NCBI RefSeq assembly: GCF_017876755.1 | Contig: NZ_JAGIOO010000001.1 | Coordinates: 3,147,786-3,211,785, forward strand | Direction of reading: 5' to 3' | Length of the DNA stretch: 64,000 nucleotides | DNA from: Crossiella equi | Lineage (GTDB): Bacteria; Actinomycetota; Actinomycetes; Mycobacteriales; Pseudonocardiaceae | Shown: positions 9,160 to 17,963 of the stretch, in pieces | Layout: each line of letters starts with the position of its first letter | Position numbering within the stretch: the stretch's first letter is position 1 | Notes under the pieces: model-generated | What the model saw: only the letters and a program-made list of their open reading frames with translations | What the model was told of the DNA's origin: nothing | Databases searched by the model: none | Made by a program: the position numbers and the translations under genes

Positions 9160-9436
9160 GGTGAAACCTCCTGCATCGCCGTTGCCCCTTTCGGGCGAGC
9201 AGAGCCGTTCCTACCGTCGGGTGAATGCTGACGTAAACCCACAGGTGGACGCAGTTTGAATTGTGATTTTCCCCGTATTGAGCGTCACACGTACAGGTAA
9301 CGCGTGAGTGCGCGGGTGAGGGGCGGTCTCCCGGGCGCCGGAGGGGCGAGGGGGCTGGCCGGGTCCGGGCAGCGGGCAACGGGGCCGACCGCCCCACCTC
9401 GCCGCCGCATCCCCCCGGACGTGCGATTCTGGGGAC

Positions 9437-10639
9437 ATGAGTGCCGAGGCCCTGTCCGCCCGTCCGCTGTCGCTGTCCCCCGCGACGCTGCGCGGGCTGG
9501 AGCGCGCCTCCGGCGACCTGGCCGCGGCCAGCATCTCCGCCATGGACTCCCAGCTGCCCTGGTTCCGGCGCATGCCCGCCGACCAGCGGGCCAGCGTGCT
9601 GCTGGTGATACAGACCGGGGCCGCCAACTTCGTGGAGTGGCTGCGGGACCCGCGCCAGGCCATCCGGCTGACCGCCGAGGCCTTCCGGGCCGCGCCCCGG
9701 GACATCTCCCGGTGGGTCAGCCTGCGGCAGACCGTGGAGCTGGTGCGGATCGCCATCGACATGCTCGAGCAGCAGCTGCCGATACTGGGCAGCGACGAGG
9801 CCGAGCGGGCCTGGCTGACCGAGGCCGTGCTGCGGTACGGGCGGGAGATCGCCTTCGCCGCCGCCACCTCCTACGCCGCCGCCGCCGAGGCGCGCGGGGC
9901 CTGGGACGCCCGGCTGGAGGCGCTCATGGTCGACGGCATCGTGCGTGGGGACGCCGAGGAGTCGTTGCTCTCCCGGGCCGCCGCGCTCGGCTGGGACATG
10001 GCCGCCGAGGCCACCGTGCTGGTCGGCAACCCGGCCAGCGACGACCCGCCCGCCGTGGTCTACGACGTGCGCAGCCGCGCCGCCCGGGTCGGGCGGGCCG
10101 TGCTGCTGGGGGTCCAGGGCTCGCAGCTGGTGGTGGTGCTCGGCGGGCCCGTGGACGGGGCCACCGGGCACGACGTGCTCGGCAAGATGGCCGAGGCCTT
10201 CGGGGACGGGCCCGTGGTGGTCGGGCCGACCGTGGCCAGTCTGGCCGACGCCTACGACAGCGCCAGTGACGCCATCGCCGGGCTGCGCGCCGTGGTGGCC
10301 TGGCCCGGGGCGCCGCGGCCCGTGCGCTCCGGCGAGCTGCTGCCCGAGCGCGTGCTCACCGGCGACCCGGAGGCCGAGCGCCAGCTCGTCGACCGCGTGG
10401 TGCGGCCCCTGGCCGAGGCGGGCGGCTCGCTGCTGGAGACCGTGGAGGCCTACCTGGACGCGGGCGGGGTGCTGGAGAGCTGCGCGCGCACGTTGTTCGT
10501 GCACTCCAACACCGTCCGGTACCGCCTGCGCCGGGTCTCGGAGATCACCGGGCACACCGCCACCGACCCCCGGGACGCGCTCGTGCTGCGCGTGGCCCTG
10601 GCCATGGGCAGACTGGCCCGGGCCCGCGGCCTGTGGTGA
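9437..10639 (+). CDS. fasR: PucR/CdaR-type regulator of fatty acid synthesis (FasR)
   Basis: A transcription factor with a C-terminal PucR-type helix-turn-helix: RTLFVHSNTVRYRLRRVSEI near residues 350-370, preceded by a GGDEF-related central region. In Streptomyces coelicolor the orthologous gene (SCO2386) lies directly upstream of fabD-fabH-acpP-fabF and its product activates that operon; the same order and strand are seen here, which supports the name. The 400-residue length fits. The ATG at 9437 follows GGGGAC. The N-terminal third is unlike any motif I can name. The 207-bp gap to fabD probably contains its target. Confidence 0.88.
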   Translation: MSAEALSARPLSLSPATLRGLERASGDLAAASISAMDSQLPWFRRMPADQRASVLLVIQTGAANFVEWLRDPRQAIRLTAEAFRAAPRDISRWVSLRQTVELVRIAIDMLEQQLPILGSDEAERAWLTEAVLRYGREIAFAAATSYAAAAEARGAWDARLEALMVDGIVRGDAEESLLSRAAALGWDMAAEATVLVGNPASDDPPAVVYDVRSRAARVGRAVLLGVQGSQLVVVLGGPVDGATGHDVLGKMAEAFGDGPVVVGPTVASLADAYDSASDAIAGLRAVVAWPGAPRPVRSGELLPERVLTGDPEAERQLVDRVVRPLAEAGGSLLETVEAYLDAGGVLESCARTLFVHSNTVRYRLRRVSEITGHTATDPRDALVLRVALAMGRLARARGLW

Positions 10640-10846
10640 CGCCCGTCTCACCGGCCCGCGTCAAGCAGGTGTCGTTCAGGGGAAATCCCGAGTACCGCTC
10701 GCGAGCCCGCAGCGGTAACCACAATGAAACACACAAATGCGGGTCCGTTTTCTTGAACTGCTTGTAGACACTCCACAAACCAGGGCCCCGAACTTCGTCC
10801 GCTGCGGCATCCCTGCGGAGGCCCTGGACCGTGTTCAGTTATCGAC
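10640..10846 (+). promoter_or_regulatory. fabD promoter and leader region with a long hairpin
   Basis: This 207-bp spacer contains an AT-richer stretch (about 10716-10780) that probably holds the fab operon promoter and a FasR site. Closer to the gene, CAGGGCC (10781-10787) pairs with GGCCCTG (10820-10826), with a second small stem inside. The hairpin ends 20 bases before the fabD GTG. No clear Shine-Dalgarno sequence precedes that GTG. Confidence 0.5.
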
Positions 10847-11779
10847 GTGATCGCGCTCCTCGCTCCCGGACAGGGCTCCCAGTCCCCCGGCATGTTCGCG
10901 CCTTGGCTCGAGCTGCCGGGCACTGCCGAGCGCCTGGCGCACTGGTCCGAGCTGACCAAGCTGGACTTGGTCCGCCTCGGCACCACCGCGAGCGCCGACG
11001 AGATCAAGGACACGTCGGTGACCCAGCCACTGGTGGTGGCGCTGGCGCTCCTGGCGTACGAAGAGTTGGCCCGCCGGGTCGAGTTGCCCACCGACGTCCC
11101 GGTTGCCGGCCACTCGGTCGGTGAGCTCGCCGCCGCTGCCGTTGGTGGCGTGCTCACCGCCGATGACGCCGTCGCTCTGGCCGCGGTGCGTGGTGCCGAG
11201 ATGGCCGCCGCGTGCGCACTCGAGCCGACCGGCATGACCGCCGTCATGGGCGGCGTGGAGACCGAGGTCCTGGCACGCATCGAGGAGTTCGGGCTCATCC
11301 CCGCCAACCGCAACGGCGCGGGGCAGATCGTCGCCGCGGGCAGCCTGGCCGGGCTGGACAAGCTGCTCGCGAACCCGCCGGAGAAGGCCAGGGTCAAGGC
11401 CCTGCCCGTCGCCGGTGCCTTCCACACCCGCTACATGGCGCCCGCCGCCGAGGCCCTCCGGGCCCGCGCGGCGGCGGTGACGGTGAACAACGTCACGCGC
11501 CCCTTGTTGTCCAACGCCGAAGGCGCTGTCCTCTCTGTGGGCACAGACGGCGCCGAAGTGCTTGGCCGGCTGATCACCCAGGTGACCTCGCCGGTGCGTT
11601 GGGACGCCTGCATGAGCACCCTCGGAGCGACGGGTGTGACCGCGGTCGTCGAGCTGCCTCCGGCCGGAACCCTGAGTGGTCTGGTCAAGCGTGAGCTGCC
11701 CGACGTAGCGCGGCTCCCCCTGAAGTCCCCGGCCGACCTCGACAAGGCGGTCGACCTGTTCGCCGGTGGTGCGGCGTGA
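10847..11779 (+). CDS. fabD: Malonyl-CoA:ACP transacylase
   Basis: Transfers malonyl from CoA to acyl carrier protein, the entry step for type II fatty acid elongation. The 310-residue protein has GQGSQ (9-13), the nucleophile motif GHSVGE (S90) and the catalytic His in GAFHTRYM (H193). It is the first gene of the four-gene fab operon. Translation starts at GTG 10847 without an obvious ribosome binding site, and the stop overlaps a GTG of the fabH frame by four bases. Confidence 0.96.
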   Translation: MIALLAPGQGSQSPGMFAPWLELPGTAERLAHWSELTKLDLVRLGTTASADEIKDTSVTQPLVVALALLAYEELARRVELPTDVPVAGHSVGELAAAAVGGVLTADDAVALAAVRGAEMAAACALEPTGMTAVMGGVETEVLARIEEFGLIPANRNGAGQIVAAGSLAGLDKLLANPPEKARVKALPVAGAFHTRYMAPAAEALRARAAAVTVNNVTRPLLSNAEGAVLSVGTDGAEVLGRLITQVTSPVRWDACMSTLGATGVTAVVELPPAGTLSGLVKRELPDVARLPLKSPADLDKAVDLFAGGAA

Positions 11780-11799
11780 GCAATGAGGAGCGACTGACC

Positions 11800-12765
11800 A
11801 TGCAGCTGGCCCCCGGCCCGGTCGGCACGAAGATCATCGGACTTGGCAGCCACCAGGGCGACCGCGTGGTGAGCAACCACGACCTCGCCAAGCTGGTCGA
11901 CACCTCCGACGAGTGGATCCAGAGCCGGGTCGGCATCAAGACCCGACGGCTGGCCAGCGAGAACCAGTCCCTGACCGACATGGCGGTCGAGGCCGGCAAG
12001 AAGGCCATCGCGGACTCGGGGCTGAACCCGGCCGACATCGACACGGTCATCATCGCCACCTGCACCATGCCCACGACCATCCCGAACGCCGCCGCGCAGG
12101 TCGCCGCGCGCATCGGGGTCACCCACGCGGGCGCCTTCGACGTGAACGCCGCCTGCGCGGGCTTCTGCCACGCGCTGGCCGTGGCCTCGGACCTGATCCG
12201 GGGCGGTTCCTCCCGCTACACCCTGGTCATCGGCGCCGAGCGGTTCACCGACTGGGTGGACTGGACCGACCGCTCCACCTGCATCATCTTCGCCGACGGC
12301 GCGGGCGCCGCGGTGATCGCGCCCTCAGACGAGCCGGCCATCGGCCCGGTCGCCTGGGAGAGCGCCGGTGAGATGGCGGAGATGATCGGCGTCACCCCGC
12401 AGCGCTACCTCTACCAGGAGGGCCAGTCGGTCTTCCGCTGGGCGACCACGGAGAACTGGCCGGTCGCCGAGCGCGCGGTGGAGCTGGCCGGGCTCAAGCT
12501 GTCCGACGTCGACGCGCTGGTGCCGCACCAGGCCAACCTGCGCATCGTGGAGTCCATCGCCAAGGAGCTGCGCGCACGCGGCGCCCGCGAGGACCTCGTG
12601 GTGGCGCGCGACATCGTCAACAGCGGCAACACCTCCTCGGCGTCGATCCCGCTCGCCCTGGACCACATGCGTGCCGCCGGTGAGATCAAGAGTGGCGACG
12701 TCCTGCTGCTCATTGGTTTCGGCGCCGGCCTGGTGTCCGCCGGACAGGTGGTCATCTGCCCCTGA
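11800..12765 (+). CDS. fabH: 3-oxoacyl-ACP synthase III
   Basis: Condenses a short acyl-CoA primer with malonyl-ACP; in actinomycetes branched primers are preferred, which sets the iso/anteiso fatty acids. The 321-residue protein has the catalytic triad Cys119 (NAACAGF), His243 (VPHQAN) and Asn277 (SGNTSS). The ATG at 11800 is chosen because AGGAG (11786-11790) lies nine bases upstream; the in-frame GTG at 11776, in a GTGA overlap with fabD, would add eight residues and is the alternative. Confidence 0.95.
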   Translation: MQLAPGPVGTKIIGLGSHQGDRVVSNHDLAKLVDTSDEWIQSRVGIKTRRLASENQSLTDMAVEAGKKAIADSGLNPADIDTVIIATCTMPTTIPNAAAQVAARIGVTHAGAFDVNAACAGFCHALAVASDLIRGGSSRYTLVIGAERFTDWVDWTDRSTCIIFADGAGAAVIAPSDEPAIGPVAWESAGEMAEMIGVTPQRYLYQEGQSVFRWATTENWPVAERAVELAGLKLSDVDALVPHQANLRIVESIAKELRARGAREDLVVARDIVNSGNTSSASIPLALDHMRAAGEIKSGDVLLLIGFGAGLVSAGQVVICP

Positions 12766-12844
12766 GCACGGGGGCGAGAAAACAACAAGCTCCGGGCTGG
12801 CTGCTGCCGTCCCGGTCGGTGGGTAACTAGAAGGGAAAGCTCAA

Positions 12845-13087
12845 ATGGCTTCGAACGAAGAGATCCTCGCCGGCCTCGCCGAGATCATCGAGGAGGTCGC
12901 GGGTGTCGACCAGGCCGACGTGGCCGCCGAGAAGTCCTTCGTGGACGACCTGGACATCGACTCCCTCTCCATGGTCGAGGTCGCGGTGCAGGCCGAGGAC
13001 AAGTTCGGTGTGAAGATCCCGGACGACGAGCTCGTCAACCTGAAGACCGTCGGCGACGCCGTGAACTACATCTCGAAGAACCAGTGA
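12845..13087 (+). CDS. acpP: Acyl carrier protein
   Basis: An 80-residue acidic carrier protein that holds growing acyl chains on a phosphopantetheine arm at Ser40 of DLDIDSLS. The four-helix pattern and the LxTVGD segment near residue 70 are typical. A 79-bp gap separates it from fabH, and the purine-rich GAAGGGAAAG before its ATG suggests a strong ribosome binding site, consistent with the need for excess ACP. Confidence 0.97.
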   Translation: MASNEEILAGLAEIIEEVAGVDQADVAAEKSFVDDLDIDSLSMVEVAVQAEDKFGVKIPDDELVNLKTVGDAVNYISKNQ

Positions 13088-14310
13088 CCTCTGCTGACGT
13101 AGTCGTCACCGGTCTCGGTGCCACGACCCCGCTCGGCGGCGACGTCGCGTCCACCTGGGACGCGATGCTCGCCGGCCGCAGCGGGGTCTCCGCGCTGAAG
13201 GCCGACTGGGTCGAGCGGTTCGAGCTGGACGTGCGCATCGCCGCCCAGCTCGCCGTCGAGCCCACGGACGTGCTGGCCCGGGTCGAGGCGCGCCGCCTCG
13301 ACCGGTCGGAGCAGGTCGCCCTCATCGCCGCCCGCGAGGCGTGGGCGGACGCCGGTACTCCCGAGGTCGACCCCGAGCGGCTCGCCGTGATCGTGGGCAC
13401 CGGCATCGGGGGCGCCCTGACCATCCTCGGTCAGGACGACATCCTCGAGACCCACGGCAAGCGCAAGGTCTCCCCGCTGACGGTCCCCATGCTCATGCCC
13501 AACGGCCCCGCGGCCGTGGTCGGGCTGGAGCTGGGCTCCCGCGCCGGGGTGCACGCGCCGGTCTCGGCCTGCGCCTCCGGCGCCGAGGCCATCGCCTGGG
13601 CCTACCGGATGATCAAGTCCGGCGAGGCCGATGTCGTGGTCTGCGGTGGTACCGAGGCCAGCATCCACGCGCTGCCCATCACGGGCTTCTCGCAGATGCG
13701 GGCCATGAGCACCCGCAACGACGAGCCCGAGGCGGCCTCGCGGCCCTTCGACTCCGCCCGGGACGGGTTCGTGCTCGGGGAAGGCGCCGGGATCATGGTG
13801 CTGGAACGGGCCGAGTACGCCGCGGCGCGCGGGGCGAAGGTCTACGCCCGCCTGGCCGGTATCGGCACCAGTGCCGACGCGCACCACATCACCGCGCCGG
13901 AGCCCGGTGGCACGGGCGCGGCCAAGGCCATCACGAAGGCGCTGCGCACCGGTGGGCTGAGCCCGCAGGACGTGGACCACGTGAACGCGCACGCGACGTC
14001 GACCCCGGTCGGCGACGTGGCGGAGGCCGCGGCCATCACGGCCTCGATCGGCACGCACGCGGCCATCACGGCGCCCAAGTCCGCGCTGGGTCACCTGCTG
14101 GGTGGTTCGGGTGCGGTCGAGTCGATCACCACGGTGCTCTCGATCCGCGACAGCGTCATCCCGGCCACGCTCAACCTGGACAACCTCGACCCCAAGGTCG
14201 AGCTGGACATCGTGACGGGCGCTCCGCGCCGCGGGCCGCTCCGCGCCGCCGTGAACGACTCGTTCGGGTTCGGCGGGCACAACGTCGCGTTGGCGTTCAT
14301 CTCGGCGTGA
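13084..14310 (+). CDS. fabF: 3-oxoacyl-ACP synthase II
   Basis: Elongating condensing enzyme of type II fatty acid synthesis. The 408-residue protein has Cys163 (SACASGAE), His303 (NAHATSTP), Lys332 and His337 (PKSALGHLLGG), which is the Cys-His-His set of KASII. The GTG start overlaps the acpP stop by four bases (GTGA), so translation is coupled. It ends the fab operon, and a hairpin terminator follows. Confidence 0.96.
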   Translation: MTSADVVVTGLGATTPLGGDVASTWDAMLAGRSGVSALKADWVERFELDVRIAAQLAVEPTDVLARVEARRLDRSEQVALIAAREAWADAGTPEVDPERLAVIVGTGIGGALTILGQDDILETHGKRKVSPLTVPMLMPNGPAAVVGLELGSRAGVHAPVSACASGAEAIAWAYRMIKSGEADVVVCGGTEASIHALPITGFSQMRAMSTRNDEPEAASRPFDSARDGFVLGEGAGIMVLERAEYAAARGAKVYARLAGIGTSADAHHITAPEPGGTGAAKAITKALRTGGLSPQDVDHVNAHATSTPVGDVAEAAAITASIGTHAAITAPKSALGHLLGGSGAVESITTVLSIRDSVIPATLNLDNLDPKVELDIVTGAPRRGPLRAAVNDSFGFGGHNVALAFISA

Positions 14311-14332
14311 CCCCGGTTCCGGGGAATCCGCA

Positions 14333-14374
14333 GGGGCCACACCGGTTCGCCGGGAGTGGCCCCGCGGCCTTTTC
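14333..14374. terminator. Terminator of the fab operon
   Basis: GGGGCCAC (14333-14340) pairs with GTGGCCCC (14356-14363) around an inner CCGG-TTCG-CCGG hairpin, followed by GCGGCCTTTT. It lies between convergent genes and reads best for the plus-strand operon. Confidence 0.85.
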
Positions 14375-14383
14375 CGGAGCCGG

Positions 14384-14986
14384 TCAGCTCTGGCCGCAGG
14401 GCTTGTTGAAGGTGTTGAGCGGGCTGCCCTTGCCCACGCGCACCGACCGGCCCTCCCAGCCCAGCGTGTAGATGGCCTGCCACCGGCTGCACGTGCTCGG
14501 GTTGTCCTGCGGCGACTTGTCGACGTCCTGCGTGCTGGTGAAGGTGAGCATCACGCGCAGGGTGCCGCCGGAGGCGTTGATCACGCGCCGCACCAGGATG
14601 CTGCCGTCCTTGGTGCTGGAGTAGGCGGCGTGCCACTGCTCGGAGGTGAACGCCTGGCCCACCTCGGCGGTGACCAGGCCGCGCCACTTCTCGTAGCTCT
14701 TGTTGTTGATCGCCTCGAAGTACGCGGTGAGCAGCTGCTGGATGGCGGGCGCCTCCGGGTGCTCCCGGGCGTCCGGGCTGAACTGCACGGTCGCCGGGCC
14801 GGGCTCCTCGGAGGCGGGCGGGGTCGTGGTGGTCCCGGGGGCGGCGTTCACCGCGCCGCCGCGCTGCGTCTCCTCCGGTTCGGGGATCAGCGTGCGCACG
14901 CCCAAGCCGACCACGACGGCGGCCACCGCCACCACACCCACGAGGAACAGCGGCCACCACCGCCGACGCGAACCCGACCCGCTCAC
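14384..14986 (-). CDS. Conserved membrane-anchored protein of unknown function
   Basis: A 200-residue protein with a short basic N-terminus (SGSGSRRRWW), one transmembrane helix (PLFLVGVVAVAAVVVGLGV, about residues 10-30), a Thr/Pro/Glu-rich linker, and an extracellular domain from about residue 75. That domain contains IQQLLTAYFEAINNKSYEKW, a pattern shared with NTF2-like/DUF4878-type domains, and two cysteines (PSTCSRW and NKPCGQS) that may form a disulfide. The function is unknown. The GTG at 14986 is chosen just before the basic segment; a GTG at 15004 is equally in frame. It follows the DUF3145 gene closely on the same strand. Confidence 0.6.
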   Translation of the reverse strand: MSGSGSRRRWWPLFLVGVVAVAAVVVGLGVRTLIPEPEETQRGGAVNAAPGTTTTPPASEEPGPATVQFSPDAREHPEAPAIQQLLTAYFEAINNKSYEKWRGLVTAEVGQAFTSEQWHAAYSSTKDGSILVRRVINASGGTLRVMLTFTSTQDVDKSPQDNPSTCSRWQAIYTLGWEGRSVRVGKGSPLNTFNKPCGQS

Positions 14987-15012
14987 CTGTTCAGAGTGCC
15001 ACACCAGGCCGT

Positions 15013-15516
15013 TCAGCCCACGCGGTGCAGCCAGGTCACGGGCGCGCCGTCCCCGGCCCGCCGGAACGGCTCCAGCGCGTCGTCCCACGCGGCGCCGAGC
15101 AGCTCGCCCAGCCGGTGCGTGATGGCCTCGGCCGCGCGGTGGGCCGCCATCACGGTGCGCAGCTGGTCCTCGGTGACCACGATGTCGCCGTTGGCCGAGG
15201 TGCGGGCACGCCACAGCCCCAAGCCGGGCACGTGGCAGAAGCGCTCGCCGTCGACCCCGGGACTGGGCTCCTCGGTGACCTCGAAGCGCAGCATGGGCCA
15301 CGCGCGCAGCGCGGCGACCAGCGCCGCCCCGGTGCCCGCGTCGCCGGTCCAGGCGCACTCGGTGCGCAGCTGACCCGGGGCCGCCGGCTGGGCGGTCCAC
15401 TTCAAGTCCGCTCGGCCGCCGAGGGTGCCCGAGATCGCCCACTCGACGTGCGGACAGACCGCAGACGGCGACGAGTGGACGTAGACAACGCCACTGGTGC
15501 ATCCCCGTGTGCTCAC
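15013..15516 (-). CDS. DUF3145 domain protein
   Basis: A conserved actinobacterial protein found beside the fab genes in Streptomyces as well. The 167-residue product carries the family pattern VVYVHSSPSAVCPHVEWAIS near the N-terminus, FEVTEEPSPG in the middle and the closing LEPFRRAGDGAPVTWLHRV. The GTG at 15516 is set by GGAGG six bases upstream. No biochemical role is established, but the repeated proximity to fabF suggests a link to lipid metabolism. The domain appears intact. Confidence 0.88.
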   Translation of the reverse strand: MSTRGCTSGVVYVHSSPSAVCPHVEWAISGTLGGRADLKWTAQPAAPGQLRTECAWTGDAGTGAALVAALRAWPMLRFEVTEEPSPGVDGERFCHVPGLGLWRARTSANGDIVVTEDQLRTVMAAHRAAEAITHRLGELLGAAWDDALEPFRRAGDGAPVTWLHRVG

Positions 15517-15831
15517 TGCTGACCTCCGCTGCTCGACGAGGGACGTCTTCCCCGCGCCCTTCGTCAACGCCCAGCGGTGGACGAGTCAAGAACTCCGGCG
15601 ATCTACCTGGCGCTCATTGTGCCCTGCGCCCCCTCCCTTGCGCCAGAAGAACCAATGGCCACCCCGATCAGTGTCACCCATGCGGGGTCATTCACGCAGG
15701 GTGTTCGCGGAAGGCGACCTCAGAAGATCTCGAATTGGGTGGTTGCGCGTAACCCGTCGGACGGCTGCCGCTACCGTTTGAGCCGACCGGAGCAACCGGC
15801 GCGGGACGAGTCACGCTCGGAGGTGTTTGGC
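15517..15831. other. 315-bp divergent spacer
   Basis: This stretch separates the DUF3145 gene (minus) from the NERD-like gene (plus) and should hold both promoters. It is less GC-rich than its surroundings. An open plus-strand frame runs through it into the next gene, but that reading is weak in coding character. No hairpin, repeat or recognisable operator was found. Confidence 0.5.
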
Positions 15832-17154
15832 GTGCGGCTGGTGCGGCTCGGCGACGATCCCACGGCCCGGGTCGACGGGGTCGAGGCGGACCTGCGGGCG
15901 GCGCTTGCCACCTGGGGCGCGGGCACCGAGCTGGCGGGCGGCATCGCCCTCCTGGACTGCACCCCGCCCGGCAGCCTGCGCCCGCTGGACGCGGTGATCG
16001 TCCTGCCCCGGGGTGTGATCGTGGTGGTGGGCGTCGACCTGCCCGGCCCGGCGATGAAGCTGGAAGCCCCGTTGCAGGGGCAGTGGAAGGTCGACGGCTG
16101 GCCGCTGATCCGCGACGACGGCCTGCTCAACCCGGCGGTGGAAGCGCTCACCGCGGCCGCCGCGCTCACCCAGCGCCTCCAGGCCGAACGCATCGAGCCG
16201 TTACCGGTCAGCACCGTCGTGGCGGTCGGACCCTATGTCGCGCAGGTGCTCCAGCCCACCGGTGACCTGCACCGGGGCGTGCGCGTGCTGCACCCGGCGC
16301 CCACCGCGCTGCTGGCCGCGGTCAAGGAGCTGTCCACCTACGAGCGCCCGTGCACGGCCGAGGCCGCGCGCAGGCTGCTGTCCAGTGTGGACCGCCGCAC
16401 CAGCACGCTCACCGCGGGCGAACTGGTGGCCGAGGGCTTCGCCGACTCGGTCAGCCCGGACCTGGCCAGCGCCAGCACCATGCTCATCCCGCGCTTCACC
16501 GAGGACGGCCGCCCGGCCCCGCCGCGGCCCCCGGTCGCCCGGCCCAGGCCCAAGGGCAAGCAGCCGCAGTGGCTGGTCTACGGCGGGCTCGGGCTGGCGC
16601 TGGTCGCGCTGGTCCTGCTGATCGCGATGGTCGCCCAGTCCTGCGGCACCCCCAGCGCCCAGCCGGACTCCTCCGCGCCGGTCGCCTCGCTGCGCAGCGA
16701 GGCCCCACCGGAGTCCACTGTGGACGGACTCGACTTCGTGCCGCGCGGCTCCTCCCGGGAGACCGACTGCGGGCCGAGGGCCTTCGGCCAGGTGCAGCAG
16801 TGGCTGCGGGACAACCCGTGCACGGCCCTGGTGCGCAGCCTGTTCGAGGTCAACGAGGAGCGCAAGGCGGCTGTCTCGGTGGTCGTGGTGAGCTTCGCGG
16901 AGGCCCCGCAGGCCGAACGGTTCCAGCAGCTGGCCGACTCCGAACAGGCCGGGGGCGTCTCCGAGCTGCTGCGCGAGGGCCGGGGCTGGCCAGGCGGCCC
17001 GTCCTCCTTCGCGCACGCCGTGACCACCAGCTCGCGGGACGGCACGCGGGTGCGCATCGTGCGCGCGGTGTGGGTCGGCCAGGACACCCAGCAGACCGAC
17101 GTGGTGCTGCAGGGCATCGCCGAACGCGCGCTGCGCCTGCCGCTGCCGGGCTAA
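15832..17154 (+). CDS. NERD-like single-pass membrane protein, function unknown
   Basis: A 440-residue protein in three parts. Residues 1 to about 200 resemble a nuclease-related (NERD-like) domain: LRPLDAVIVLPRGVIVVVGV and W-x-V-DGWPLIRDDGLLNP follow the usual spacing, but the canonical E-x-K catalytic motif is not clear (VVVGVDLPG stands where VEVK is expected). A basic Pro-rich segment precedes a transmembrane helix (LVYGGLGLALVALVLLIAMV, about 250-270). The C-terminal region (about 300-440) has two cysteines and may be extracellular. GGAGG lies eight bases before the GTG at 15832; a GTG at 15823 is an alternative. Its stop overlaps that of the convergent ccdA-like gene by four bases. Confidence 0.6.
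   Translation: MRLVRLGDDPTARVDGVEADLRAALATWGAGTELAGGIALLDCTPPGSLRPLDAVIVLPRGVIVVVGVDLPGPAMKLEAPLQGQWKVDGWPLIRDDGLLNPAVEALTAAAALTQRLQAERIEPLPVSTVVAVGPYVAQVLQPTGDLHRGVRVLHPAPTALLAAVKELSTYERPCTAEAARRLLSSVDRRTSTLTAGELVAEGFADSVSPDLASASTMLIPRFTEDGRPAPPRPPVARPRPKGKQPQWLVYGGLGLALVALVLLIAMVAQSCGTPSAQPDSSAPVASLRSEAPPESTVDGLDFVPRGSSRETDCGPRAFGQVQQWLRDNPCTALVRSLFEVNEERKAAVSVVVVSFAEAPQAERFQQLADSEQAGGVSELLREGRGWPGGPSSFAHAVTTSSRDGTRVRIVRAVWVGQDTQQTDVVLQGIAERALRLPLPG
16713..16725. repeat. 13-bp palindrome GTCCACWGTGGAC, copy 2
   Basis: GTCCACTGTGGAC, within the NERD-like gene, just after the membrane helix. Confidence 0.85.
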
Positions 17155-17963
17155 CGTCCGCGCAGCCGCCAGAGGAAGATCCCCGCCGCCACCGCGACCA
17201 CCGGCAGCAGCACGGCCAGGTCCGGTACCCCCGCGGCGAACTCCCGCGCCCACACCGCGAGGTCGAACTCGGTGTCGACGGAGAACAGCCCGGGCAGCGT
17301 GGCGGTGCCGTCGGTGAGCAGGAACAGCACGCCGATGCCGATGAACAGCAGCCCGGCCACCAGGTTCACCACGTGCACGCGCAGCCGTCCGAGCACGAGC
17401 TCCCGGCCGCGCAGCCAGCCCCGCCGTCCCAGCTCGAACCGGTCCCACAGCAGGGCCAGCACGAACAGCGGTGCCACCATGCCCAGGCCGTAGACCGCCA
17501 GCAGCGCGGCGCCGTAGGCCGGGTCACCGCCGGTGGCCGCGACGGTGAGCACGCTGCCCAGGATCGGGCCGGAGCAGAACCCGGCCAGGCCGTAGGTGGC
17601 GCCGAGCACGTACACCGAGGCGGTCGAGGAGATCTTCGTGGTGGCGGCGAAGCGCTGGCTGAGGCCGGAGCCGAAGCCCCGGCCGAACAGCTGGGCCACG
17701 CCGAAGCCGATCAGCAGCACCGCGGCCACGGTGATCACCAGGCCCCGGTGGGCGGTGAGCAGGCCGCCGAGGCTGGCCGCGGCCGCGCCGAGCGGGACCA
17801 GCGTGCTGGCCAGGCCGAGGTAGAACACCCCGGTGCGGGCCAGCAGCCGGGTCGGCCGGTCGAAGGCGTAGGCGAAGAACGCGGGCAGCAGCAGCGCCGA
17901 GCACGGGCTGGCCAGCGCGAGCGCGCCGCCGAGCAGGGCGCCGAAGTAGCCGAGCGGCGTCAC
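17151..17963 (-). CDS. CcdA/DsbD-type membrane thiol-redox protein
   Basis: Carries reducing equivalents from the cytoplasm to thiol-disulfide proteins outside the membrane, in cytochrome c maturation or disulfide turnover. The 270-residue protein has at least six transmembrane helices, with a cysteine in ALASPCSALLLPAF (helix 1) and another in AGFCSGPILGS (helix 4), the paired redox cysteines of the DsbD transmembrane domain (PF02683). Its GTG overlaps the stop of the upstream DsbA-like gene by four bases (GTGA), so the two are co-translated and probably act together. The C-terminal extension after the last helix has no motif I recognise. Confidence 0.85.
   Translation of the reverse strand: MTPLGYFGALLGGALALASPCSALLLPAFFAYAFDRPTRLLARTGVFYLGLASTLVPLGAAAASLGGLLTAHRGLVITVAAVLLIGFGVAQLFGRGFGSGLSQRFAATTKISSTASVYVLGATYGLAGFCSGPILGSVLTVAATGGDPAYGAALLAVYGLGMVAPLFVLALLWDRFELGRRGWLRGRELVLGRLRVHVVNLVAGLLFIGIGVLFLLTDGTATLPGLFSVDTEFDLAVWAREFAAGVPDLAVLLPVVAVAAGIFLWRLRGR

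Noticed and set aside
7444-9231. Open plus-strand frame over the S33 peptidase gene
   Set aside because: It shadows a well-supported secreted peptidase and has no recognisable domain.
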